Assembly (NCBI RefSeq): GCF_900215315.1
Contig: NZ_OBEB01000010.1
Location: 62,001 to 126,000, forward strand
Direction: 5' to 3'
Origin: Arsukibacterium tuosuense
Lineage (GTDB): Bacteria > Pseudomonadota > Gammaproteobacteria > Enterobacterales > Alteromonadaceae
Length of the DNA: 64,000 bases
How positions within the stretch are numbered: the stretch's first letter is position 1; every line of letters starts with the position of its first letter. The notes under the pieces are model-generated. The model searched no databases. It was not told where the DNA came from and saw only the letters and a list, made by a program, of their open reading frames with translations. Position numbers and translations under genes: made by a program. Positions 1 through 7,446 of the stretch are shown here, piece after piece.

Positions 1-28
1 CTGAGCAGGCTTTTGTTTGCTTTCATTT

Positions 29-65
29 TGTAAAATTCACACTGTAAAATTTTTATTGTGAAATT
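29..65. promoter_or_regulatory. three tandem 9-bp repeats with 14-bp period
   Basis: The 9-mers TGTAAAATT (29-37), TGTAAAATT (43-51) and TGTGAAATT (57-65) start exactly 14 bp apart. They lie about 230 bp before the start of the gene at 292, ahead of a TATGCT hexamer at 65-70. Such regularly spaced repeats usually mean cooperative protein binding, but the regulator is unknown. The repeats could instead belong to a gene to the left of the window. Confidence 0.4.
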
Positions 66-144
66 ATGCTGATTTTTAGCCTAGACTAGTTTTTAACCGA
101 TAGCAACAAGCTCATTAGAAGCAGGGAAATAATGAAGTTGCACA

Positions 145-173
145 GAGCACGGCTTGCAATTCCTGCCGTGCTC
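145..173 (+). other. perfect 9-bp stem-loop in leader
   Basis: GAGCACGGC (145-153) pairs perfectly with GCCGTGCTC (165-173) around an 11-nt loop. It has no T-run behind it, so it is not a classical terminator. It lies in the presumed 5' leader of the gene starting at 292. Confidence 0.5.
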
Positions 174-189
174 GCCACAGCAACTCGCT

Positions 190-234
190 CCTGCTGGCGC
201 ATCCGCTCAGACACTCTGTGGCTGCGCCAACAGG
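190..234 (+). other. second leader stem-loop, 12 bp with one mismatch
   Basis: CCTGCTGGCGCA (190-201) pairs with TGCGCCAACAGG (223-234) with one C-A mismatch, around a 21-nt loop. It follows the first leader hairpin by 16 nt. Two strong stems in a row before a start codon suggest a structured leader or RNA-level control. Confidence 0.4.
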
Positions 235-291
235 ATTCCAAGCCTGCTTTATGAGATTTACCAATACCCGACAAAAGACGAGGATAACAAC

Positions 292-804
292 ATGACTACA
301 CTGGCCCCAACCCACAGCCAAAACACGCCAAATCATAATGCCTGGATGGCGACCGAGCTAAACGTGATTAATCAGCTGAATGAGCGCCATGTAAAGCAGA
401 TCATGGATTACTCGAAAGGCTTCCTGGATAAAACGTTTCCGTTAGCCGAAGGCTCACACAAAGATGTAGTGTGTTATATGGTGTATTTCCAGCACCTGCT
501 GGCGTTTTTCGCCGACGGCAGCAAGAGCGGCCTGCAAAACCCGGCGCAGTTTGTGGCGCTAAGCGGCCACCGTGAAGCACCGGAGTCACTGGTATTAGTA
601 AATGAGGGCCGCCATGTAGAGCTGGTGTTAAACCGCCATGGCTGCAACGGTGAAAAAGACTGCGCCGGGATTGATGACATTCAGCTGCAGGCTAAACAGC
701 CCTCAGAACCTTGGTTCAGTATGCTGACCGGTAAGCAGGTTAGTAAAGGTTGCCAGAGCGAAAAACGCTTTACCGCCAAAGATGGCGGTTCTTATCAGGC
801 ATGA
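292..804 (+). CDS. orphan malate synthase G beta-domain homologue
   Basis: The 170-aa product is a short relative of the central non-catalytic domain of malate synthase G. Residues 38-135 follow the MSG pattern: FLDKTFPLAEGSHKDV near 44-59, a DG-SGL-NPAQFV stretch at 75-88, an SLVLVNEGRHVE strand at 99-110 (MSG has LLKNNGLHIE), and an AGIDDIQL end near 125-132. The tail (W141 to D164GG) still resembles the part of MSG that follows the missing TIMDCEDS segment. The TIM barrel and catalytic residues are absent, so it should not be an enzyme by itself. The start at 292 is chosen because GAGGA lies 7 nt upstream; an upstream in-frame extension to 154 would be read from the leader stem-loops. A role as partner or regulator of the glyoxylate shunt is inference only. 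Similarity was judged by eye from memory of the family. Confidence 0.6.
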   Translation: MTTLAPTHSQNTPNHNAWMATELNVINQLNERHVKQIMDYSKGFLDKTFPLAEGSHKDVVCYMVYFQHLLAFFADGSKSGLQNPAQFVALSGHREAPESLVLVNEGRHVELVLNRHGCNGEKDCAGIDDIQLQAKQPSEPWFSMLTGKQVSKGCQSEKRFTAKDGGSYQA

Positions 805-822
805 GTAGTTTTCCTGGCTGTA

Positions 823-847
823 CCAGCGTCCTGAGCGGGGACGCTGG
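823..847. terminator. hairpin between convergent genes
   Basis: CCAGCGTCC (823-831) pairs with GGACGCTGG (839-847) around a 7-nt loop, midway between the stops of two convergent genes (804 and 893). The stem is strong and GC-rich but neither side has a T-run, so it may be a Rho-independent terminator of low efficiency or a transcript-end stabiliser. Confidence 0.45.
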
Positions 848-892
848 ACATTGCCAACAAAAGCTAGCTGACAACTAAAGCGTTTTAACTAA

Positions 893-1948
893 CTACTCAG
901 CCAAGACCGGATAATCGGTATAGCCCTCGGCACCGCCGCTATAGAACAACTCTGGTTTTGCGGTATTTAATTCAGCGTCAGTGGCAAAACGGGCCACTAA
1001 ATCGGGGTTGGCAATATAGGGTACTCCAAAAGCCACGGCATCAGCATCGCCGCTGGCAATCAGCTTATTGGCACTGGCTTTATCAAATTTTTCGTTGGCA
1101 ATATATACGCCACCAAACAACTGCTTCAGTTTAGGCCCTAAGCTGTCATCGGCCTGCGCTTCCCGGGCACAGATAAAGGCAATATTGCGCTTAGCCAGTC
1201 GTTGCACCAGATAACCAAAAGTATCGCTACGCTGTGAGTCACCCATACTATGGGCGTCTGCTCTGGGCGCCAGATGCATGCCGACCCGGCCTGCGCCCCA
1301 CACCGATATAACGGCATCGGTTACTTCCAGCATTAAGCGGGCCCGGTTTTCGATGCTGCCACCATACTGATCAGTACGCTGGTTACTGCCATCCTGCAGA
1401 AACTGATCCAATAGGTAGCCATTGGCGCCATGTATCTCTACACCATCAAAACCGGCTTTTTTGGCATTTTCAGCTCCCTGCCGGTACGCCTCGACAATGC
1501 CGGCAATTTCTTCTGTCGCTAGCGCACGTGGTGTAACATACGCTTTTTTGGGACGCAGCAAGCTGACATGGCCGTTGGCAGCAATAGCACTGGGTGCTAC
1601 CGGCAGTTCGCCATTTAAATAGTGTGGGTCTGAAATCCGGCCAACATGCCATAATTGCAGCATTATCCGGCCACCCGCTTCATGCACGGCAGCGGCCACT
1701 TTTTGCCAGCCGGCAACCTGTTCGTCTGACCAAATCCCAGCGGTATCCGGATAACCTACGCCCATTGGTGAAACTGATGTCGCTTCGGTAATTATCAACC
1801 CTGCTGTGGCGCGTTGCCGATAGTATTCAACCATCAGCTCATTTGGTACCCTGCCAGCACCCGCCCGGCAGCGGGTAAGTGGCGCCATGATGATCCGGTT
1901 TGGTAGCTGTAACTCACCCACTTGAATTGGGTCGAATAAATTGGCCAT
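893..1948 (-). CDS. Old Yellow Enzyme family alkene/N-ethylmaleimide reductase
   Basis: This 351-aa protein has the full length of the NemA/OYE family, FMN- and NAD(P)H-dependent TIM-barrel enzymes that reduce activated C=C bonds, nitro compounds and quinone-like electrophiles in the cytoplasm. Seen: the N-terminal LFDPIQVGELQLPNRI start; the MAPLTRCRA segment with T25; the substrate-binding H173-x-x-N176 in EIHGANGYLLDQFL with Y178; and the phosphate-binding region near the C-terminus (AFGVPYIANPDL). The segment after GRVGMHLAP is slightly unusual (HLAP where relatives have R-[IL]-S/A-P), but the fold signature is intact. It is monocistronic and faces away from the pump genes at 2189. No adjacent NemR-like repressor is present. 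Confidence 0.92.
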   Translation of the reverse strand: MANLFDPIQVGELQLPNRIIMAPLTRCRAGAGRVPNELMVEYYRQRATAGLIITEATSVSPMGVGYPDTAGIWSDEQVAGWQKVAAAVHEAGGRIMLQLWHVGRISDPHYLNGELPVAPSAIAANGHVSLLRPKKAYVTPRALATEEIAGIVEAYRQGAENAKKAGFDGVEIHGANGYLLDQFLQDGSNQRTDQYGGSIENRARLMLEVTDAVISVWGAGRVGMHLAPRADAHSMGDSQRSDTFGYLVQRLAKRNIAFICAREAQADDSLGPKLKQLFGGVYIANEKFDKASANKLIASGDADAVAFGVPYIANPDLVARFATDAELNTAKPELFYSGGAEGYTDYPVLAE

Positions 1949-2108
1949 AACATGTCCCGTTAGTTAGCTATTACAAGAATTAACGGCAACAAAACTACCG
2001 ATAAGCTGGTGAATTAATTGGTCTGCATCCAGCAAAAAACAAGGCCCCACCAGGCAACATTACTGCCGTGGCATGTTAAACTCACCACATTTGGTTACAG
2101 TTATCAAC

Positions 2109-2137
2109 TTGCTTACATTCATTCACGTAGGTATATT
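2109..2137 (+). promoter_or_regulatory. sigma70-type promoter of RND operon
   Basis: TTGCTT (2109-2114) and TATATT (2132-2137) are separated by exactly 17 bp. The -10 matches the consensus at 5 of 6 positions. It lies 52 bp before the start codon at 2189 and supports that start over an in-frame GTG/ATG further upstream, which this promoter would not transcribe. Confidence 0.5.
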
Positions 2138-2188
2138 TCAGCTGATACACGCCGTAATGCTGTTTACCGTTACCGCCAAGGATCGCTC

Positions 2189-3265
2189 ATGTTTAAAAAG
2201 CTCGCCGCCTCTCCTGTCATTATCGCCATTATATTAGCGCTGGCACTGTTACTCTGGTTACTCAGTGGCGATAAGTATGGTGCAAAAGATAACGCGCCTG
2301 CAGAGCAGCAGACAGCGGAACAGGAGCTATCATTGGTTGAAGCCCGCTGGTCAGATGGCGAGCCCTACCAGTTAACCCGGGTAGCTCAGGGGCAGGTATT
2401 ACCCTGGCGTAGTATCAGTATTAAATCACAACAAGCCGGTACTATAGTGGAGCTGCTGACCCGCCAGGGCGACAGCGTGCAACAGGGGGCAAGATTACTA
2501 CGGTTATCTGATGAAGGTCGTAGCGAGTTATTAACCCAGGCTCAGGCCAACTTAACTTTAAAAAAGCAGGAACTTGCCAGTGCCCGCACCTTGGGGAAAT
2601 CGCAGTTTCTGTCTGAAACCGAGCTTACCCGGCTGGAAAGTGAACTGGCCAGAGCCGAAGCAGAGTTTGAAAATGCCAGGCTGGCACTGGCCCAGATTGA
2701 ACCGGTTGCGCCGTTTAACGGGGTGATAGATCGGCGCCATGTTGAAGTAGGAGATGTGGTGCAAGTGGGCACAGAGCTAATGCAACTGGTACAAATTGAT
2801 AAACTTAAGGTTACCGCGCAAATTCCCCAGCAGCATATCGCGGCTTTACAAGCCGGCCAGCAGGTTAATCTGCGCTTACTTGATGGCCGTCAGCTCAGTG
2901 GCGAGCTCAGTTTTATCAGTTATGCTGCCGATATGGCCACCCGCAGTTTCTACATTGAGGTGACGGTTGCTAACCCGGAACTGTTGCGGATTGCCGGCGG
3001 CAGCGCCACGGTTGAAGTGCAGCTGGAGCCGGTTCAGGCTCATTTGATATCGCCGGCACTCCTTAGCCTGAACAGTGACGGCCAGCTGGGTGTTTCCACA
3101 GTTAATCAGCAACAGCAGGTTGAATTTTATCCGGTACAAATAGTTAGCGCAGACAACGAAGGGGCGCGGGTAACCGGCTTACCTGAGCGGGCGCAGATCA
3201 TTACTCAGGGTGCGGGCTTTGTTAAGCCAGGTGATAAAGTGCAGGTGGCAGGAGCCAAGCGATGA
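2189..3265 (+). CDS. RND efflux periplasmic adaptor (MFP)
   Basis: The 358-aa product is a membrane fusion protein of the AcrA/MexA type that links an inner-membrane RND pump to an outer-membrane channel. Seen: a signal-anchor helix at about residues 9-25; a biotinyl-lipoyl half-motif around GTIVELLTRQGDSVQQGARLL; an alpha-hairpin rich in Ala, Glu and Leu; the second lipoyl half (APFNGVIDRRHVEVGDVV); and the beta-barrel region. The start at 2189 has AAGGA six bases upstream and follows the promoter at 2109-2137. Its last four bases overlap the start of the permease gene, so the two are translationally coupled. No outer-membrane channel gene follows, so the pump probably uses a TolC encoded elsewhere. 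Confidence 0.9.
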   Translation: MFKKLAASPVIIAIILALALLLWLLSGDKYGAKDNAPAEQQTAEQELSLVEARWSDGEPYQLTRVAQGQVLPWRSISIKSQQAGTIVELLTRQGDSVQQGARLLRLSDEGRSELLTQAQANLTLKKQELASARTLGKSQFLSETELTRLESELARAEAEFENARLALAQIEPVAPFNGVIDRRHVEVGDVVQVGTELMQLVQIDKLKVTAQIPQQHIAALQAGQQVNLRLLDGRQLSGELSFISYAADMATRSFYIEVTVANPELLRIAGGSATVEVQLEPVQAHLISPALLSLNSDGQLGVSTVNQQQQVEFYPVQIVSADNEGARVTGLPERAQIITQGAGFVKPGDKVQVAGAKR

Positions 3266-6200
3266 ATGCCATTATTCAGGCGGCGATTGGGCGCAGCCGC
3301 GCCAGCTTAATGCTGCTGCTGTTTTTATTTATTGCCGGTATTACCGCTTATCAGACTATTCCAAAAGAAGCCAACCCCGACGTCGCTATTCCGATGATGT
3401 ATGTATCGATGTCATTGGATGGCATCAGCCCGGAAGATGGTGAGCGTTTATTAGTGCGGCCGATGGAGCACGAGCTACGCTCCCTGGAAGGCATAAAAAA
3501 AATGACCTCAACCTCCAGCGAAGGCCACGCCTCAGTCATGCTGGAATTTGATGCCGGCTTTGACGCCGACCAGGCGCTGGCCGATGTCAGGGTAAAAGTA
3601 GACGCCGCCCGGGCCAAGCTGCCCAGCGAAGCCGATGAGCCAACAGTCAATGAAATTAACGTCGCCCTGTTCCCGGTATTATCGGTCGGGTTATCCGGCC
3701 CCGTTTCTGAAAGCCAGCTGGTGTATATCGCCCGGCAGCTTCAGGAAAACATCGAAGCTATCCCTGAAGTGCTGGAAGTAGACATTGGTGGCGATCGCGA
3801 AGATATGCTGGAAATCGTGGTAGACCCACAAGTCCTTGAGGGCTATGGCCTGGATTACCAGCAACTGTTCAGTCTGGTATCAAACAATAACCGGCTGGTT
3901 GCTGCAGGCAGCCTGGATACCGGTGCCGGTCGCTTCGCGATGAAAGTACCGGGCGTGATTGAAAACCTTGAAGATGTCCTGTCGATGCCAATTAAGGTCG
4001 ATGGCGATACTGTTATCACCTTTGGCGATGTCGCAACTATTAGTCGCAGCTTCAAAGACCCGCTGGGCTTTGCCCGGATTAATGGCCAGCCGGCAGTAGT
4101 GCTGGAAGTGAAGAAACGTGCCGGCGCCAATATTATCTCTACCATTGAACAAACCAAAGCGTTGATCGACCAGGCCAGTACTCAGTTTCCGGATGGCATG
4201 CAGATTAACTACATTATGGACCAGTCAAAAGAAGTAAAAAACATGCTGTCAGACTTGCTGAACAACGTGTTAACTGCGGTCGTACTGGTACTGATATTAA
4301 TTATCGCCACTATGGGCGTGCGCTCAGCGCTGCTGGTTGGTATCACCATACCCGGCGCCTTCTTTGCCGGTATTCTGATGATTTTTGCCCTTGGCTACAC
4401 CATGAATATTATTGTGCTGTTTGCGCTTATTCTGGTGGCCGGTATGCTGGTGGATGGTGCGGTGGTGGTCAGTGAGCTGGCCGACCGTAACCTGGGTGAA
4501 GGCCAGAAACCAAAAGAAGCCTGGGCCAACGCTGCCGGCCGGATGGCCTGGCCGATTATTGCCTCTACCGCCACCACAGTGGTGGTGTTTATGCCGCTGT
4601 TGTTCTGGCCGGGTGTGGTGGGCCAGTTTATGAAATACCTGCCGGCGACGGTGATCCTGTGTTTGCTGGCATCGTTATTTATGGCGCTGATTTTCCTGCC
4701 GGTAATGGGCGGGCTCACCCGCGCCCGACCAGCACCTCATAACGTCGAAGCCAGTCGGGCAGGTTTGGCTTACCGCCGTCTGCTTAGCCGGCTGTTACGC
4801 CATCCCGGCCTGACCCTGGCTGGGTTACTCGGCGCCATGGCACTGATCTTTGTCGGCTACGGCAAATACAACCATGGCCTGGAGTTTTTCCCTGAAGTAG
4901 AGCCGGAATCTGCACAAGTGTGGGTGCGGGCCCGCGGTGATATGTCTATTTATGAAAAAGATGCCCTGCTCAAACAGGTTGAGCAGCGTCTGCTGGGTTT
5001 AGCCGAGGTTAAAGCGCTGTATGCCCGCTCGCTGGCCAGCGCGGACGGCGAGCTGGCACCCGATGTGGTCGGCACCCTGCAGTTTCAGTTTATCGACTGG
5101 TATGAGCGGCGCAAAGCAGCCGCCATTCTGGATGACATGCGCCAGCTTACTGACGATATTCCCGGAATTATTCTGGAGTTTCGCCAGCAACAGGAAGGTC
5201 CGGCCGCCGGCAAACCGATAGAACTTCAGGTAAGCAGCAGTGAAGCAGCTGCCACCGAACAGGCGGTAGAACAAATTATCCGCCAGATGGAGCAAATGGA
5301 AGGCTTTGTCGATATTGAAGATGACCGCAGCCTGCCCGGCATTGAATGGCGGATTGAAGTTGACCGTGCCGCCGCCGCCCGCTTTGGGGCCGACGTCCTT
5401 ACCGTTGGCAATGCCGTGCAAATGGTCAGTAATGGCTTACTGCTGGCCAAGTTCCGGCCGGAATATGCCAGTGACGAAGTGGATATCCGGGTGCGCTTCC
5501 CGCAATTCTGGCGCTCGCTCGATCAGCTGGGCCGGCTGACCATTCAAACGCCGCGGGGCCAGGTAGCACTGAGTAATTTTGTTGAACTGGTGCCGGCGCC
5601 TAAAACCAGTGTTATTAAGCGGATAGACGGCAACCGTGCCGTCACGATTAAAAGCGATTTAGCGCCAGGTGCTCAGGTTAGCGAGCGCTTACAGGCACTG
5701 CTGGCCAGCGATTTAGCACTGCCTGAAAACGTGAAGGTGAAAACTGCCGGAGAAAGCGCCGATCAGCAGGAAGCCATGACGTTCTTAATCGGGGCTTTCG
5801 CTACCGCTGTATTCTTAATGCTGATGATCCTGCTGGTGCAATTTAACAGCTGGTATCAGAGTTTGCTGGTACTGTCAGCCATTGTCTTTTCCACTGCAGG
5901 GGTATTACTGGGCTTACTGGTCAACGGTCAGAGCTTTGGTATCGTGATGGTCGGAATGGGTATTATCGGCCTGGCCGGCATTGTGGTGAACAATAATATC
6001 GTATTAATTGATACCTTTAATCAGCTGCGGCAAAGCGGTATGTCGGCAATCGAAGCGGCGCTGGAAACAGGTTGCCTGCGCTTGCGGCCGGTATTGCTAA
6101 CATCGGTAACCACCGTGCTCGGTCTGATGCCGATGGTATTGGCCGTAAACGTTAACCTGCTGGAACCCAGCCTCGGCTTTGGTGCCCCCTCGACCCAATG

Positions 6201-6318
6201 GTGGACCCAGCTGTCCAGTGCCATTGCCGGCGGCCTGACTTTTGCGACCTTACTGACCCTGTTCTTAACGCCTTGTATGCTGGTGCTGGGTGAAAAACTG
6301 CGGCCGCGCAAAGTTTAG
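3262..6318 (+). CDS. RND family multidrug efflux permease (HAE1-like)
   Basis: This 1018-aa protein has the standard length and layout of proton-driven RND pumps: TM1 near residues 15-33, a large periplasmic loop, TM2-TM6 around 330-490, a second periplasmic loop, and TM8-TM12 near 840-1000. Proton-relay acidic residues appear in TM4 (GMLVDGAVVVSELADR). The N-terminal PKEANPDVAIPMMYV and the short C-terminus resemble the VexH/MexK-like hydrophobe pumps rather than metal pumps. The start overlaps the adaptor stop as ATGA. It probably exports hydrophobic compounds; the substrate cannot be read from sequence. It ends 15 bp before the stop of the convergent signalling gene, with no visible terminator between. 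Confidence 0.92.
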   Translation: MNAIIQAAIGRSRASLMLLLFLFIAGITAYQTIPKEANPDVAIPMMYVSMSLDGISPEDGERLLVRPMEHELRSLEGIKKMTSTSSEGHASVMLEFDAGFDADQALADVRVKVDAARAKLPSEADEPTVNEINVALFPVLSVGLSGPVSESQLVYIARQLQENIEAIPEVLEVDIGGDREDMLEIVVDPQVLEGYGLDYQQLFSLVSNNNRLVAAGSLDTGAGRFAMKVPGVIENLEDVLSMPIKVDGDTVITFGDVATISRSFKDPLGFARINGQPAVVLEVKKRAGANIISTIEQTKALIDQASTQFPDGMQINYIMDQSKEVKNMLSDLLNNVLTAVVLVLILIIATMGVRSALLVGITIPGAFFAGILMIFALGYTMNIIVLFALILVAGMLVDGAVVVSELADRNLGEGQKPKEAWANAAGRMAWPIIASTATTVVVFMPLLFWPGVVGQFMKYLPATVILCLLASLFMALIFLPVMGGLTRARPAPHNVEASRAGLAYRRLLSRLLRHPGLTLAGLLGAMALIFVGYGKYNHGLEFFPEVEPESAQVWVRARGDMSIYEKDALLKQVEQRLLGLAEVKALYARSLASADGELAPDVVGTLQFQFIDWYERRKAAAILDDMRQLTDDIPGIILEFRQQQEGPAAGKPIELQVSSSEAAATEQAVEQIIRQMEQMEGFVDIEDDRSLPGIEWRIEVDRAAAARFGADVLTVGNAVQMVSNGLLLAKFRPEYASDEVDIRVRFPQFWRSLDQLGRLTIQTPRGQVALSNFVELVPAPKTSVIKRIDGNRAVTIKSDLAPGAQVSERLQALLASDLALPENVKVKTAGESADQQEAMTFLIGAFATAVFLMLMILLVQFNSWYQSLLVLSAIVFSTAGVLLGLLVNGQSFGIVMVGMGIIGLAGIVVNNNIVLIDTFNQLRQSGMSAIEAALETGCLRLRPVLLTSVTTVLGLMPMVLAVNVNLLEPSLGFGAPSTQWWTQLSSAIAGGLTFATLLTLFLTPCMLVLGEKLRPRKV

Positions 6319-6333
6319 CAGAATACCGATTAA

Positions 6334-7446
6334 TCAAATCTGAGCTAATTTTTGCCGGAATGATGTGTCAGGTAACATGTTCAGTATCTCGCCAGGTATT
6401 GCCCCAGTATGCTCTTTGCGTTGGCGCGATAAAAAAAGCAGTAGCGCATTGTTACCCTTTGCAGAGCTGAAGTCAGGCTCTGCACTCCACAACACTGTTT
6501 GACACAATGACTCAGTGTATCCCCATAACGTCAGCATAAAGACAGACACGAGGACCTCAAGTTTTACTGCAGGCCAATCCGCATAGACTTCGCTATATTG
6601 TCGACGCCACTGGTCCGTTGCCGTAATTAATGCACCTATAGCTGACAGTAAGGCTGCAACAAACAGTTCTTCCTGAACTTCCTGTTTATATCCCAATCCA
6701 CGGCAAATTAATCGTGAGTGCATGGCTGTATCAAAGGCGGCATCATTTATCTTGCGATGTTTGTCGTACTCTAACATTGGTGTTATTGCTTGCTCTAACG
6801 CGATAGACGTTATCACTGCGCTGGTTAACTTCATACCCAGACGCCGAATTGACTCCTCCAACGAGGCTGTTGAACGACTAAACCCCATAAAAGCTGAGTT
6901 TGCCAGCTGCAGTATTCTGGCGGTAATTAACGGCTCATGCTGAATGATATCTACAATATCAGCAGCTTCAGAGTGATCATTCAGCAATACATCCTGCACT
7001 TTTTTAACCACTGAGGGTAATGGCATAAGCAGAGCACTGTTACCCAGCATCTCGCGGACATCGGCTGAAACGGGTAAGCGGTGTGTTAATTCCACACTTT
7101 GAAACAGTTGTAAAATATCGCGTTCGTTAAATGGTTTGCTTAATACAAAGTGAGCAATTTTACTGGCATTGCAGACGACATCCTCCGTAGTATCACCGGT
7201 TAACAATGCCCGCACTGCGCCGGGATACGACTGCGCTATTTCAGCAAGTACTTTATCTCCATTTACCTGCGGCATAAGATAGTCGCAGATCACCAGATCC
7301 AGCTTTGTGGTGGGGTTCAAGGCATTGTGCCAGGCGTTGGCATCGGCGGCTGTGAAAAACTGCCAATCCGGCCGCAGCCGCTTGGCAAGTCGCAACAGAG
7401 CGCGCAGCATAAAATCGTCGTCATCAATAAAAAGTACGTTAAACAT
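6334..7446 (-). CDS. response regulator with HDOD output domain
   Basis: The 370-aa protein joins a CheY-like receiver (about 1-120; acidic DDDD near 8-11, phospho-acceptor Asp in LVICDYLMP, Lys in VLSKPF) to an HDOD domain (about 140-340; LPSVVKKVQDVL, then the HEPLITARILQLANSAF core). HDOD is an HD-related domain without the metal-binding residues. It is found in bacterial signalling proteins that act through protein contacts, often in c-di-GMP or motility control. It is the last gene of a three-gene minus-strand operon; its start overlaps the stop of the REC-EAL gene by 8 bp. Confidence 0.88.
   Translation of the reverse strand: MFNVLFIDDDDFMLRALLRLAKRLRPDWQFFTAADANAWHNALNPTTKLDLVICDYLMPQVNGDKVLAEIAQSYPGAVRALLTGDTTEDVVCNASKIAHFVLSKPFNERDILQLFQSVELTHRLPVSADVREMLGNSALLMPLPSVVKKVQDVLLNDHSEAADIVDIIQHEPLITARILQLANSAFMGFSRSTASLEESIRRLGMKLTSAVITSIALEQAITPMLEYDKHRKINDAAFDTAMHSRLICRGLGYKQEVQEELFVAALLSAIGALITATDQWRRQYSEVYADWPAVKLEVLVSVFMLTLWGYTESLCQTVLWSAEPDFSSAKGNNALLLFLSRQRKEHTGAIPGEILNMLPDTSFRQKLAQI

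Noticed and set aside
154..291. N-terminal extension of the malate-synthase-like protein
   Set aside because: The stretch is built from the two leader stem-loops and has no similarity to the family; the start at 292 has a good ribosome site.
2018..2188. N-terminal extension of the RND adaptor
   Set aside because: It would start upstream of the predicted promoter and place 57 residues before a normal signal-anchor; AAGGA sits correctly before ATG at 2189.
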